Source: Polyangia bacterium (GTDB taxonomy: Bacteria; Myxococcota_A; Polyangia; Nannocystales; Nannocystaceae). From it: 64,000 bases of DNA. Position 1 is the first letter of the stretch. Each line of letters opens with the position of its first letter. Made by a program: the position numbers and the translations under genes. The stretch is taken from contig JAUIKS010000032.1 of assembly GCA_030430565.1 (NCBI GenBank), positions 1 to 64,000 on the forward strand. The letters run 5' to 3'. The notes beneath the pieces were generated by a model. The model ran no database searches. It was not told the DNA's origin and saw only the letters and a list, made by a program, of their open reading frames with translations. Positions 44,545-54,513 of the stretch are shown one piece after another.

Positions 44545-45503
44545 TGGCGGAGGACGTGCGGCCCGCGGGGCTCGAGGCCCGCGCGACGCTGCGCCCTCGC
44601 GAGGTTGGCCGTGAGCGTCGCGCCCGAGATGTGATGGCCGTCGGAGAGCCGCGCGACGACGTGCTCGCCGCGGCGCGGCATGCCCTCGAGACAGGCGCGC
44701 AGCGGCCTCGAGATCGGCAGCTCGCGGGTCTTGTCGCCCTTGGGCAGGCGGCGCTCGTTGAGCTGCGTCAGCTGCTCGCGGACGCCGATTCGGTTGCGCT
44801 CGAGGTGCACGTCGCGCCAGCGGAGCCCGCGGAGCTCGCCGCGGCGCAGGCCGGCGTCGCCGCCGAGCAGCACCAGCGCGTGGGTCGAGGGGTTGAGCGA
44901 CGCGGCCGCGCGCGCGAGCCGAGCGTACTCGGCGAAGTCGTAGAAGGCCGGCTGCGCGCGCGGCTCTCTCAGGGGCGTGACGCGGGGCAGCGCCTCGGGG
45001 GGGAGCACGCCCCACGCGACGGCGCGGCCGAGGATGACCCTGAGCTTCTTGAGCACGCCGTTGATCGTGCTGGCCTTGAGGTCACGTCGCTTGAGCGCCT
45101 GCAGCTGCGCGGGCCCGATCTCGTCGAGCCGTCGATCGCCGAGCGCGGGCAGCAGGTGACCGCGCAGCACGGCCTCGTAGTGCAGGCGAGTCGTCGGGGC
45201 GAGGCGGTTGGCCTCGACGTGATCGCGGAGGAAGCGGTCCACGAACTCGGCGAAGCGCGGCGGCCTGCTCGCGCGGGCGGTCGGCGGCGCCGGGGCAGGC
45301 GGTCGGTCGGCGCCGCGGCGCAGCAGGTGGGCCTCTCGCTCCCGGGCCCAGCGCAGCGCCTGCCCGCGGGTGCGCCCCGGCGACTTTCGACGCTCGCGGT
45401 GCACGGTGCCGTCGGCGAGGCGCACGCGGACGTCGGTCTGCCAGTAGCTCGCGCCGCTTGGGAGCGTCCGCCGTCGTACCGTCACCGCCACGGCGCCGAG
45501 CAT
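44535..45503 (-). pseudogene. Integrase (tyrosine recombinase), N-terminal and partial catalytic fragment
   Basis: From ATG 45503 the frame gives an N-terminal SAM-like DNA-binding domain (FVDRFLRDHVEANRLAPTTR) and the catalytic domain: Arg in GLRRGELRGLRW, Lys in LPKGDKTRELP, and HxxR in HVLRHTFC. At the repeat the frame leaves the family pattern, and the natural stop at 44517 gives the unrelated tail CRTAA. The second His and the Tyr nucleophile are missing here and are found at 30429-30591. It is therefore an inactivated gene that would be restored by loss of the element. It may itself mark an older integrated element, since phage-type tyrosine integrases are usually element-borne. Confidence 0.85.
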
Positions 45504-45570
45504 ACGTCACGACGCGGACCGCCGGGCCGTCGACGCGAGACGCCGCGAACGGCCCGCGCGCGGCCGCGCG

Positions 45571-47577
45571 TCACGGCTGCTCCTCGTCGCCGGGATCGCG
45601 CTCGTCGCCCAGCGAGCGGAACGCGAGCACGGCCATACCGCTGCCGACGACGGCCGCGATGTTGAAGATCTCGAAGTACCAGCGCGGCCATATGGCCATA
45701 AGCACAGCCGGGACGAAGAACGCCGCGCTCACGCTCGCGAACAGCCGGTGCACGGTGACCGCGCCGATCGCGATGACCCCCGACATCGCCACGAGGTCGG
45801 AGGTCAGCATGAGCAGCGGCGATGAGCCCAGCAGATGGTGGAGCACGCGGTTGACGAGCATCGTGACCAGCGCCGCGCCGAGCACCAGCGAGAGCCGGCG
45901 GTTGATCAGCGTGTTGAACAGGCGGGCGCGCCCCCGCCAGACCGCGACGACGTACACGCTGACGATGATGAGCGCGATCTTGATCCCCTGCAGCGTCGAG
46001 ACCGCGTCGCGGCTGGGGTCTTCGTCGTCGCCGCGCAGCAGCCAGATCCCGATTGTCATCAGCACGCCGAACAGGAACACCGCGGTGAACAGGCGCGCGC
46101 GCGTGCTCGCGCCCCGCTTGATGTCGAGGTCGCGGCGCAGCGCGTGCATCTGGGCGACCTCGTCCTGCTCGCGCGCGCGCGCGGCCGCGAGCGCGTCGAG
46201 CTCGGCCCGCAGCGATTCGCTCGGGTCGTCGAGCTGACTCAGCAGTCGACGCGCGGCCTCGATGTCGCGGCGCGCGAGCGCGACGCGCACCATGAGCTCG
46301 AGGCAGGCCAGCAGCCCGGCGCGCGCGTCCGCGTTCTGGGGCCACTCGCGCAGCGCGAGCAGGAAGCCGAACTGACACTCGGTGAAGCAGGTCTGCACCG
46401 CGTCGCGGCGCGCCGCGGTCGGCTCATCGTCGGGGGACTCCGACGCGAGCGCGCGCAGATCCGCGAGGCGCTCGCGCGCGGCCGCGCTGATCTCGAGGGA
46501 GCCGCGGTGCCCGCGAAACTCCACGATCGCGCTCCGCAGCGCGCCGGCGCTGGCGAAGCGATCGGCCTTCGCCGCCGCGGTCGCCCGCAGCACGATCTCC
46601 GCCAGCTCCGTCGGGACCGTCGCCGGGAGCGTGGGCGGCTCGGCCAGGCTCGCCGCGGCCAGGACCTCGAGCAGCGAGTCGCCGCGGTGCGGCGGCGCGC
46701 CCGTGACGACCTCGAGCAGGCTCGCGCCCAGCAGGTAGACGTCGGTGCGCGCGTCGACCTGGGCCGGGTCGCCGGTGGTCATCTCAGGCGCCATGTACAT
46801 CGGCGTGCCGACGACCACGCCCGGCGCCACGGTCTCGAGCGAGGTGTTGAGCGCGATGCCCCAGTCGACCAGGTAGACCTCGCCGAACTCCCCGAGCATC
46901 ACGTTCTCGGGCTTGATGTCGCGGTGGATGACGCCGCAGCTGTGCGCGTAGTCCACCGCGTCGCACAGGCGCAGGAACACGTCGAGATGGAACTCGAGCC
47001 GGTCGCGCGCGACGCCCCGCGCGGCGAAGAATTCGTGACCTGGCTCTTGGAGCAGCGCGCGCCAGTTCACGCCGCTGACGCGCCGCATCACGAACAGGGG
47101 GGCGCGCGCCTCCGTCTGCCCCACCATGTGCACGGGGATGATGTTGGGGTGCTCGAGGCGCCCCATGGTCAGGGCCTCGCCGAGCAGCGCGTCGACCTTG
47201 GCGGGCGTCTCCTCGCCGGCGCGCAGCATCTTGACCGCGACGTCGCGCCGCAGCGCGCGCTGGGTGGCGAGCCGGACCTGGCCCATGCCGCCCTCGCCGA
47301 GCAGCGAGCCGAGCGCGAAGTCATGGGCGGGCGCGGGCGCGTCGGTCGAGCGCGGGTCTCCCTCGGCCTCGTCGCGCGGCGTGACCGTGAGCGTCGGCAG
47401 CCGCAGGGATTGACTCAGCAGCGCGCGCGCCGAGGGTCCCGGCGAGGCGCTGCGTGACGCGTCCATCGCCGTCGCCGCGAGGTAGGTCGCGGGCGTAAGC
47501 GTCGCGTCCAGCGAGACGTCGCGGCCGGCGAGGGGAGCCAGCCCACGCGCGGGCGAGTTCTCATCCGAGGGCGACAT
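45571..47577 (-). CDS. Ser/Thr protein kinase with C-terminal membrane helices
   Basis: A 668-aa eukaryotic-like kinase (PknB type). Features: glycine loop GEGGMGQVRLA, VKML Lys, catalytic HRDIKPENVML (~217), DFG as VDWG, and APE in YMAPEMTTGD. All catalytic residues are present, so it is probably active; DWG variants are common in myxobacterial kinases. A helical cytoplasmic region (~390-490) leads to five or six membrane helices (~490-650), an uncommon C-terminal integral domain. ATG 47577 is chosen; an in-frame start at 47622 adds residues unlike the family. It lies between the integrase remnant and the propeller lipoprotein gene on the same strand. Target unknown. Confidence 0.88.
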   Translation of the reverse strand: MSPSDENSPARGLAPLAGRDVSLDATLTPATYLAATAMDASRSASPGPSARALLSQSLRLPTLTVTPRDEAEGDPRSTDAPAPAHDFALGSLLGEGGMGQVRLATQRALRRDVAVKMLRAGEETPAKVDALLGEALTMGRLEHPNIIPVHMVGQTEARAPLFVMRRVSGVNWRALLQEPGHEFFAARGVARDRLEFHLDVFLRLCDAVDYAHSCGVIHRDIKPENVMLGEFGEVYLVDWGIALNTSLETVAPGVVVGTPMYMAPEMTTGDPAQVDARTDVYLLGASLLEVVTGAPPHRGDSLLEVLAAASLAEPPTLPATVPTELAEIVLRATAAAKADRFASAGALRSAIVEFRGHRGSLEISAAARERLADLRALASESPDDEPTAARRDAVQTCFTECQFGFLLALREWPQNADARAGLLACLELMVRVALARRDIEAARRLLSQLDDPSESLRAELDALAAARAREQDEVAQMHALRRDLDIKRGASTRARLFTAVFLFGVLMTIGIWLLRGDDEDPSRDAVSTLQGIKIALIIVSVYVVAVWRGRARLFNTLINRRLSLVLGAALVTMLVNRVLHHLLGSSPLLMLTSDLVAMSGVIAIGAVTVHRLFASVSAAFFVPAVLMAIWPRWYFEIFNIAAVVGSGMAVLAFRSLGDERDPGDEEQP

Positions 47578-47659
47578 GGCGAGCGGTGATCGGATTGTCC
47601 TCGATCCCGCGCGCAGGGCCAACGCGCGCGCACGAGCGCGCGCGCGCGTGTATGTGCCT

Positions 47660-50383
47660 CTATCGCTTCTCGACGCGCGTGCACAGACCGTCGGCGGTGC
47701 ACGCCTCGACGGTGAAGGGCGCCTTCGGACCCGCGGGGCTCGTGAACTCGTGGCGGGCGTCGATGGTCCCGTCGGTCGTCTTCTCGGTCCAGCGCCCGAG
47801 CGGCAGGATGCCGGCCCGCACCATCGTCGTCACCGTGCGCGCGGCCATGCCGACCCGCTCGTCGACATCGCGCAGCGCGACGCTCACCGTCCACGCGCCC
47901 GTCGCGGGGTCCTGCGAGAGCGACAGCGTGGGGGGCGGCGCGAGCGGGCGGAACACCCGGGCGTCGACGATCGGCTTGCCCGCCAAGAAGTCGCTGACCA
48001 GCGTGGGGTGGTGGAGGATGTTGACCAGCGACTCGCTCGTCACCAGGGGGCCGCGCAGCACGTCGGGGCCGAGGCGGAAGACCCCGAAGGGGACCTTGTC
48101 GCGCGGCCCGGCGAAGAAGCCGTCGCGGGTGACCTGGTCCTCGAGGTCGAGCTCGACGCCGTCGGAGACGCGCAGGAGCGTGCTCGGGCCGAGCGCGCCG
48201 AAGCGCCAGGTCGGGTCGAAGCTGTCGTACTCCTCGATCGCGTCGAAGGGGTCGACCGCGAGCGGCAGCGGCGTGACGCGCTCGCCCGTCTCTGGGTTCC
48301 AGGCGTTGGCCGGGCTGATCACGCCGCTGATCAGCGCGCTGCCGTCATCGCGCCAGGCGATGTGGTCGTCCTCGTCCTCGAGCGTCCAGCGCTTGCGGAC
48401 CGCGCCCGCCGTCAGGTCTAAGACCGCGATCGTGTTCTTGTCCTCGTGCTTGAAGATCAGCGCCGCCCGCTCCTCGTGGGGGTGGAGGGCGACGTACGAG
48501 GCCGCCGCGCCGTCGACCTTAAACCGCCGCTTCCAGGTGCTCGTGTCGACGAAGTGCACCCCGTCCTCGTACTGGATCGCGATCACGCCGCGGTCGAAGT
48601 GCAGGGTGCCGGGGACGAGGCTCGCCTTGCCGCGCGAGCGGTAGAGGCGCGAGAGGGTCTCGTTGTCGCGGATCAGCAGGAGGTCGTCGGTGTCCGTCGT
48701 CCACAGCCACGAACCTGTCCCAAAGCCCATCTCCATGGGCCAGCGGTCGCCGAGCTGAATCCGCGTGCCCTCCTGCAGGGTGCGGGCGTCGTTCGAGAGC
48801 GCCCAGCGCCGCGCGACCTCGTCGTCTTTGCAGGTCCCGATCGCCCACTTCAGGTCGGCGCTGACGGCCCGCAGCTCGCAGTCGTCGGGGGGCGCGAGCC
48901 AGCGCTGGCAGGACATCTCCTCGTCGTCCTCCTCGGCGTCGTCGGGCGCGACGCACAGCTCCGCGGTGAAGGCGTGGTTCGTTCCGTCGCCGCGGCGGTA
49001 TTCGAACTCGTCGGGCTCGCCGTCGAGCGTCCCGGTCGCGAGCGGCGCGGTCGGGTCGAGGTAGATCACCGTGTATTCGAAGCTGGTCTCCTCGCCGTCG
49101 TACTCGGTGATCGTCGTGGTCGTGACGTGCTGCAGGTCAGGGCCGCCGCGCCAGGGGTCGTCGATCGCGGTCTCGTAGCGCTCGGCCTCGAAGGGGTCCT
49201 CCTCGTCCTCGTCCTCGAGCTCGAGCTGGCTGATCGGTCCGCCGCCGACGTTGATCACCTGCATCTCGGCCGACATCACGCGCCCGGAGCCGTGGCTCAC
49301 GAGGTAGAGGTGGCGACCCAGCGGATCGAGGCGCGCGGTGTCGAGCCGCGCGACCGCGTGCTGATCGCGGTCTGGCTTCTCGGGCATGTCCGGGTCCCAG
49401 GTGTAGACCGTCGGCTGGGGGCCGCTCGGCTCGTCGTAGTCCTCCTCGTAGTCTTCGTCGTCCTCGTCTTCCTCCTCGTCGTCCTCGCCGTCGAGCGGCT
49501 CCTCACCGAGCGCGACCACGGCGTCGGGTCCCCAGGCGAGCCACGGGTCCGCCAGATCGAGGCTCTCGGGGATCGTGAGCGTAGCGACCTTCTTGTTCGC
49601 CGCGACCTGCCACAGCTCGATCGTGCGCTCGGAGCTGCGGCCGATCGCGATCATCGCGCCGTCGTCGCTCCACGCCACCGCGTCGGCGGGGCCGCAGTCG
49701 CCCTCGCAGCCGCCGAGGCGGCGATCCTCGGGGGGCTTCTTCGCCGCGCCCGCTGCGGGTTTCTTGGTATCGCCCTCGTCGACGTCCTCCTCCTCGTCGT
49801 CCTCGAGCTCGAGGCTGTAGGGAGGGGGATCCTCCTGCGCGCTGATCGTGACGAAGGGCGTACCGGCCTTGATGTCGACGACCCACGCCCCGTCCCTCGA
49901 GATCCGCCGGGTGTCGTAATTGCCGTTCCAGGCCGCTTCGCAGTAGTCGATCGAGATCGTGCCGGCGAAGTGCCCGGACTCGATCTCCCACACGTCGCAC
50001 TCCTCGCCGTCGACGCCGATGTGGCGGCCGTCGGGTGAGAAGAACACGGGCGCCTCGTTGAGCGCTCGCTGGGGCACCTTGATCAGAAACCGCGGCGTGG
50101 GGTGGGCGACGTCGAGGGGCTCGAGCTCGGGCGGCGGCATCACCGGGGGCGTATCGGGCGGCGCGTCGGCGATCGCTGCGGGCGCGTCGCCTGTCGTCGC
50201 GGGCGCCGAGGGATCCACGTCGGCCCCCGCGACGAGCGGGTCGGGGGACGCGGACGCGGCCGCGGTCTTCGTCGGCGTGGGCGCGGGCGGGTTGCGCGTG
50301 CAGGACATCAGCCCGCACGCGGCGAGCAGCGGCAGGAGCTGGAGCGACACGAGCGGGGTGAGGGGCGACGACGATCGACTCAT
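47660..50383 (-). CDS. WD40/propeller-like lipoprotein with acidic inserts
   Basis: A 907-aa protein. The signal peptide ends in LLAACGLMSC, with two possible lipobox Cys. Blade-like repeats follow (FLIKVPQRALNEAPVFFSPDGRHIGVDG, AVAWSDDGAMIAIG, ADPWLAWGPDAVVALG, then later VALHPHEERAALIF and DDHIAWRDDGSALISG), resembling WD40/PD40 propellers. Long Asp/Glu-rich segments (EDDEEEDVDEGD, EDEDDEDYEEDYDE) separate the blades. The C-terminal domain includes two Cys near FTVEACTADGLC. Role unknown; possibly surface binding or envelope scaffold. ATG 50383 is preferred, as sequence further upstream in frame is an Arg/Ala-rich stretch overlapping the cytochrome gene. Confidence 0.8.
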   Translation of the reverse strand: MSRSSSPLTPLVSLQLLPLLAACGLMSCTRNPPAPTPTKTAAASASPDPLVAGADVDPSAPATTGDAPAAIADAPPDTPPVMPPPELEPLDVAHPTPRFLIKVPQRALNEAPVFFSPDGRHIGVDGEECDVWEIESGHFAGTISIDYCEAAWNGNYDTRRISRDGAWVVDIKAGTPFVTISAQEDPPPYSLELEDDEEEDVDEGDTKKPAAGAAKKPPEDRRLGGCEGDCGPADAVAWSDDGAMIAIGRSSERTIELWQVAANKKVATLTIPESLDLADPWLAWGPDAVVALGEEPLDGEDDEEEDEDDEDYEEDYDEPSGPQPTVYTWDPDMPEKPDRDQHAVARLDTARLDPLGRHLYLVSHGSGRVMSAEMQVINVGGGPISQLELEDEDEEDPFEAERYETAIDDPWRGGPDLQHVTTTTITEYDGEETSFEYTVIYLDPTAPLATGTLDGEPDEFEYRRGDGTNHAFTAELCVAPDDAEEDDEEMSCQRWLAPPDDCELRAVSADLKWAIGTCKDDEVARRWALSNDARTLQEGTRIQLGDRWPMEMGFGTGSWLWTTDTDDLLLIRDNETLSRLYRSRGKASLVPGTLHFDRGVIAIQYEDGVHFVDTSTWKRRFKVDGAAASYVALHPHEERAALIFKHEDKNTIAVLDLTAGAVRKRWTLEDEDDHIAWRDDGSALISGVISPANAWNPETGERVTPLPLAVDPFDAIEEYDSFDPTWRFGALGPSTLLRVSDGVELDLEDQVTRDGFFAGPRDKVPFGVFRLGPDVLRGPLVTSESLVNILHHPTLVSDFLAGKPIVDARVFRPLAPPPTLSLSQDPATGAWTVSVALRDVDERVGMAARTVTTMVRAGILPLGRWTEKTTDGTIDARHEFTSPAGPKAPFTVEACTADGLCTRVEKR

Positions 50384-50411
50384 GCTGTACCTCGGGCCAT
50401 AGTGGGGGTCT

Positions 50412-51653
50412 CTATCGTGTTGGCGAGCTCGGGCGCTCGCAGCGACCGGCGGCGAGCTCGATCTCGCCCTCGACGACGGCGCGCTGCGGGCTGTCTCCGC
50501 GGAGATGCTCGACGCGTTGGTAGCTGACTCGCCAGCGCGTGCGCGCGGGCTCGACGTCGCCGGGCAGGGTGAGCGTGACGACGGTCGGCCCCGGGCGCGC
50601 GCCGACCCGATCGTCGCGCAGCACGGTCCGCACCGGCTTCCCGGGGCGCTCCTCGGTGGTCGTGAAGTGACGCGCGAGGTAGCGGCGCGCGCCCTTCGTG
50701 TCCTCGTCGTCGGCGCCTGCGCGCCCGATCGGATCGAGCGCGAGCTCAAGACGTCGAAACAGGTCGCCGGTCGGGAACGCGTGACCGACGCGGGCGGGCG
50801 TGAGCGTGAGCGTGACGCCGCGCGGCTCGCAGCGCGCCGTGATCTCGACCGCGCCGCGCAGCACCTCGGGATCGCGGGAGGCGGCGAAGCGGTGCGAGCG
50901 GTGCGAGCCGGCGGGACCGTCGACGATCGGCATGTGGCAGTCGGCGCAGGCGCGCTCGCGGGCGGCCGAGCGCCGGTGCTCACGGACCGTCTTCTGCATC
51001 CACTCGCTGCGTCGTCGCCGGCTCCCGTCCGGGAACACGAACTCGTGACAGCCCGCGCAGGCCTCCGCGCGGGCGAAGGCCGGCGCGCGCAGCAGCGCGT
51101 GGGCCTGGGCGGCGCCCGCGTCATCGGGACCCGCGCGGGCGGGCCCGGCGAGCACGGTGAGCGTCCCGTCGGCGTCGTGACTCGCGGCGTGGCAGGTCAC
51201 GCACGCGACCCCGAGCGCGGCGGCTCGCTCGAGCGCGGCCGCGTCGTCGCGCTCGTCGATCGTGCTGTCCCTTGGGTCACTCTCGGGCGCGTGGCAGCCC
51301 TTGCAGAAGGGCGTCGGCTCGCGCGCGTAGGCCCGCGCGTACACGGGGTCGGTGTGCGCGCGGCGGTGCAGCGAGTCGCGCCACTCGGCCGCGATGTCCG
51401 CGTGACAACGGACGCAGTCCGCGTTCACGCGGGCACGCTGAGCCGCCGCCTCGGGCGAGACCCTCGCGCGGGTCGGGCCGGGCATCATCCGCGCGGACGA
51501 GCGCGCGTGGCCCCGCGCCAGCGCGGTGCTGAGCCGCGCGCCGGCGACGACCAGCGCGAGGCTGACGAGCGCGATCCCGATCAGCGAGCGCGACAGCGAC
51601 GGCGCGCGGCTCAGGCGGGCGCTGGGGGCGGGGGCGCGGGGTGTAGGTGCCAT
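50412..51653 (-). CDS. Membrane-anchored pentaheme c-type cytochrome
   Basis: A 413-aa protein. One hydrophobic helix (SLIGIALVSLALVVAG) near the start is a signal anchor. Five CxxCH heme-attachment motifs follow: CVRCH, CKGCH, CVTCH, CAGCH and CADCH. The last ~170 residues form a beta-rich domain with no heme motif (RVGHAFPTGDLFRRLELALD, then VRTVLRDDRVG). It is an extracytoplasmic electron-transfer protein of the cytochrome c554/multiheme group. No reductase or maturation gene is next to it. ATG 51653 precedes the signal helix; the in-frame extension upstream is Arg/Pro-rich and is excluded. A weak TGTC-like half-palindrome sits 150 bases upstream. Confidence 0.83.
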   Translation of the reverse strand: MAPTPRAPAPSARLSRAPSLSRSLIGIALVSLALVVAGARLSTALARGHARSSARMMPGPTRARVSPEAAAQRARVNADCVRCHADIAAEWRDSLHRRAHTDPVYARAYAREPTPFCKGCHAPESDPRDSTIDERDDAAALERAAALGVACVTCHAASHDADGTLTVLAGPARAGPDDAGAAQAHALLRAPAFARAEACAGCHEFVFPDGSRRRRSEWMQKTVREHRRSAARERACADCHMPIVDGPAGSHRSHRFAASRDPEVLRGAVEITARCEPRGVTLTLTPARVGHAFPTGDLFRRLELALDPIGRAGADDEDTKGARRYLARHFTTTEERPGKPVRTVLRDDRVGARPGPTVVTLTLPGDVEPARTRWRVSYQRVEHLRGDSPQRAVVEGEIELAAGRCERPSSPTR

Positions 51654-51859
51654 GACCGACCGGTTGGCGCGGCGTCGCGGTCCGCCGCGCGTCCACGCCT
51701 CGACTATACGCTCGCCCCGCGCTCGCGTGTTCCCGCCGGGCTCATCGCGCGCGCGCACGCTCTGCGCGGCGTCTCGCGGGCTGTCGACGGCGCGGGTCGT
51801 AAACCTGTCCACACGAGCATAACGCTCGATCGGCGGCCCGCCGACTCGATCGGCGCTGG

Positions 51860-52804
51860 TCACCCGCGCTCGAACAGCGCGCGGCGCAGGATCGCGGCGA
51901 CCTCGGCGACGCGCGGCGGGCGAATGAAGTTCTCGTGATCGCCAGAGACCCTGTGGACCGTGAACGCGCCGTCGGTCCTCCTCCGCCACACGCTCGTCAT
52001 GAGCGGGAGGCGGAGCGGCGAGATCCGCGGGACGACCAGCGTGATGGGGCCGCTGTAGGCTGGCGGCGCCGAGCCGCGGATCGCCGCGACGTGCCGATCG
52101 AAGCCGCGGTCGCGGACCACGAATTGCACAACCCGCGCGACCCGGCCGGCGACCCACGGGCGATCCTCGAGCGCGGTCCGAAAGATCAAGCGGCTGAGCT
52201 GGACCGCCGCGTACTCTTGGCTCGAGATCCACGGCCAGCTGTCCAGCAGCGTCAGCGACGCGATCCCGTGCCCGCGCGCGCGCAGCTCCGCCGCGACCTC
52301 GAGCGCGACCAGCCCGCCGACGCTGTAGCCGCACAGGTGATAGGGGCCGCGGGGCTGCGCGTCCTGAAGCCCGCGGATGTAGCTCGAGACGAGCGCGTTG
52401 AGCAGCGCGCGGCCGCTGAGCCCGACGTCATCGGGGGGCTGGCACGCGTACACCGGGTGCCCGGGCCCGAGGCTGTTCGCCAGGCTCTTGAACGAGATGA
52501 GGTCGCCGTAGCCGGCGACGACCATGAACAGCGGCGCGGTCCTCCCACGCTCGATGAGCGGGAACACGGCGGGCCGCGGCGCGTGCTGCGTACCGCTGAG
52601 CCGCCTCGCGACGCCGCGCGGCGTCGGGTCCTCGAGAAACCCCGAGTGGGTCAGCGACACGCCCCAGGTCGCCTCGAGGTGATCGAAGAGTCGCAGCAGC
52701 GTGAGCGAGTCTCCCCCGAGCTCGAAGAAGCTCGCGTCGGCCGCGACGGACTCGAGCTGCAGCTGCAGCACCATGGCGAAGGCCTCTCGAGCCACGCGCT
52801 CCAT
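51860..52804 (-). CDS. Carrier protein fused to a thioesterase
   Basis: A 314-aa didomain protein. The N-terminal ~75 residues are a phosphopantetheine carrier (PCP/ACP) with Ser in FFELGGDSLTLLRLF. A thioesterase of the alpha/beta-hydrolase type (type I NRPS/PKS TE) follows, with nucleophile elbow LCGYSVGGLVALE and catalytic His in HRVSGDHENFI. Such a pair loads and releases an acyl or peptidyl chain. The upstream acyl-CoA/AMP ligase ends in TGATG, overlapping this ATG by one base, so the two form a split loading-and-release unit. No condensation or ketosynthase domain is nearby, so it may make a simple acyl product rather than a full polyketide. Confidence 0.85.
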   Translation of the reverse strand: MERVAREAFAMVLQLQLESVAADASFFELGGDSLTLLRLFDHLEATWGVSLTHSGFLEDPTPRGVARRLSGTQHAPRPAVFPLIERGRTAPLFMVVAGYGDLISFKSLANSLGPGHPVYACQPPDDVGLSGRALLNALVSSYIRGLQDAQPRGPYHLCGYSVGGLVALEVAAELRARGHGIASLTLLDSWPWISSQEYAAVQLSRLIFRTALEDRPWVAGRVARVVQFVVRDRGFDRHVAAIRGSAPPAYSGPITLVVPRISPLRLPLMTSVWRRRTDGAFTVHRVSGDHENFIRPPRVAEVAAILRRALFERG

Positions 52805-54513
52805 CAGCCCCTCGCCTCCGCGCCGGTGAAGCGCTCGCGGATCGCGGCGCGATCGATCTTCAGGCTGCGCGTGAGCAGCTTGTTGTCGAGCGTGAACTCC
52901 TCCTCCGTGTAGACGACGCGCCCGATCTGGAGCTGCACCGGTCGCGCGGCGTTCAGCTCGCGCACGCGCGCCTCGAACGCGGCGCGCGTCGTCGCGTCGT
53001 CCCTCGCGACCGAGGCGATCGCGACCAGCTGCGCCTCGTCGGTCGAGCACACGACGCTTCGGCGCACGCCGTCGCACTCGTCGAGCACGCGCTCGAGCAC
53101 CTCGGGGTGCAGCTTGTCGCCGCCCGGCGTCAGGATCATGACCTTCTTGCGCCCGATCAGGTGGAGGTAGCCGTCCTCGTCCAGGCGCCCGATGTCTCCC
53201 GTCGCGATCCAGCCCGAGTCGAGAAACGTCTTGGCTGTCTCTTCGGGCGGGTGAAACAGGTACGACGACGCGATCGCGCCCTCGACCCTGACCTGGACCT
53301 CGCCGTCCTCCGCGAGGCGTAGCTCCTGGGGAGCGACAGGGCGCCCGACCGAGCCGATCCGGTTGGCGCCCGGCGTGTTGCAGGCGATGAGCCCGTACTC
53401 GGTCAGCCCGTAGCCCTCGAAGAGCGGCAGGCCGAGGGTCTGAAACAGCCGCAGCGTCGAGCGCTGGATCGGCGCCATCCCGGTCAGCAGGTGGCGGACG
53501 CGACCGCCCAGCGCGTCGCGGATCGGCTTCGAACAGACTCGCTGAAGGGTCGCGCGAGCCGGTCCTTCGGGCATGCGCTCGAGCGCGCGGATCATCGCGC
53601 GCGCGGCCTTGCCCTTGAGGCCGGGCGCGTCCTCGAGGCGGCGACGGATCACCTCGTAGAACAGCGGCGGCGCGAGCAGCAGCGTCGGGCGCACCTCCTG
53701 CAGCGCGGTGAACAGGAGCTTCGGGCTCGCGACGCCGACGTTCGTGCCGAGCAAGATCGACCCGTAGACCGCGACGCGCTGCTGATAGTGCGAGAAGGGT
53801 AAAAACAGCAGCGTGATGTCGTCACGGCGCGGATCCGTGATGCTCGGGAGGCGGCTGATGAAGCGCTCGGTGCCGCGACGGCTCGCGCTCATGCACTTGA
53901 CGCGCCCGGTGCTCCCCGAGGAGAACACCCACGAGAACTCCTCGCCCCCCTCCTCCGGCCGCGGGACGTCCCGCGCGAGCTCGCACTCGAGCGGGCCGAG
54001 TCCGTCGATTCGCCCGATCCACGGCGACGCGGAGGGCGTGCTCGCGTCGACCAGCAGCAGGTTCAGCCCGTAGCGGTCGCGGGTGGCCTCGAGGCCATCC
54101 GCGGTGATCTCCTCGGAGAGCGCGACGACGTTCGCCCCCAGCTCGATGAGCGCGAGATCGTAGACGATCCACTCGTAGCAGTTCTCCGCGAGCAGGCCGA
54201 CCCTCGCGCCGCGCTCGACCCCGACGCGCCGCAAGCCGGCGATCGCCAGGCGCACGTCCGCGAGCAGCTCCGCGTAGCGACGGCGAAAGCGCTGACGCCC
54301 TTGGTACGCCTCGACCCAGCAGTCGCCGTTCTCTCGCAGCTTGTCGAGTAGTTGATCGAGGCGCGGCTCCACGAGCTCCTCGCGATCCAGCGTCAGGATA
54401 GCGCGGCGCTCGACGGCGCGAGCGCGATCCTGAACCTCGAGATCGCGGGCGCCCGGCGCCGGTGATTTGCTGCTAAACAGGCAGCGGAAGGTGGAGCGAG
54501 CATGGATCTGCAC
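52804..54513 (-). CDS. Acyl-CoA/AMP ligase (ANL superfamily)
   Basis: A 569-aa adenylate-forming enzyme of fatty-acyl-CoA synthetase type. Motifs: FSSGSTGRVK (P-loop, A3), GYGLTEYG (A5), DSGWIATGDIGRLDEDGYLHLIGRKKVMI (A7/A8) and the C-terminal catalytic Lys in LDNKLLTRSLKI. The start is uncertain: ATG 54513 overlaps the divergent cNMP-patatin gene by 12 bases, while GTG 54372 matches where family members usually begin. It activates a fatty acid or other carboxylate to acyl-AMP, then transfers it to CoA or to the carrier protein encoded next. It is co-transcribed with the carrier/thioesterase gene. Confidence 0.87.
   Translation of the reverse strand: MQIHARSTFRCLFSSKSPAPGARDLEVQDRARAVERRAILTLDREELVEPRLDQLLDKLRENGDCWVEAYQGRQRFRRRYAELLADVRLAIAGLRRVGVERGARVGLLAENCYEWIVYDLALIELGANVVALSEEITADGLEATRDRYGLNLLLVDASTPSASPWIGRIDGLGPLECELARDVPRPEEGGEEFSWVFSSGSTGRVKCMSASRRGTERFISRLPSITDPRRDDITLLFLPFSHYQQRVAVYGSILLGTNVGVASPKLLFTALQEVRPTLLLAPPLFYEVIRRRLEDAPGLKGKAARAMIRALERMPEGPARATLQRVCSKPIRDALGGRVRHLLTGMAPIQRSTLRLFQTLGLPLFEGYGLTEYGLIACNTPGANRIGSVGRPVAPQELRLAEDGEVQVRVEGAIASSYLFHPPEETAKTFLDSGWIATGDIGRLDEDGYLHLIGRKKVMILTPGGDKLHPEVLERVLDECDGVRRSVVCSTDEAQLVAIASVARDDATTRAAFEARVRELNAARPVQLQIGRVVYTEEEFTLDNKLLTRSLKIDRAAIRERFTGAEARG

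Noticed and set aside
44392-45015. Minus-strand frame overlapping the integrase fragment
   Set aside because: Out of phase with the integrase and lacks recombinase motifs; it is a shadow.
44517-45503. Integrase truncation as a simple frameshift or natural short form
   Set aside because: Neither of the other two frames after HTFC continues the family pattern, while the exact in-frame tail is present at 30591-30429 next to an identical 11-base repeat.
51806-51819. Further copy of the TGTC-N6-GACA motif before the cytochrome gene
   Set aside because: Two mismatches in one half-site and 150 bases from the start; kept only as a weak remark.
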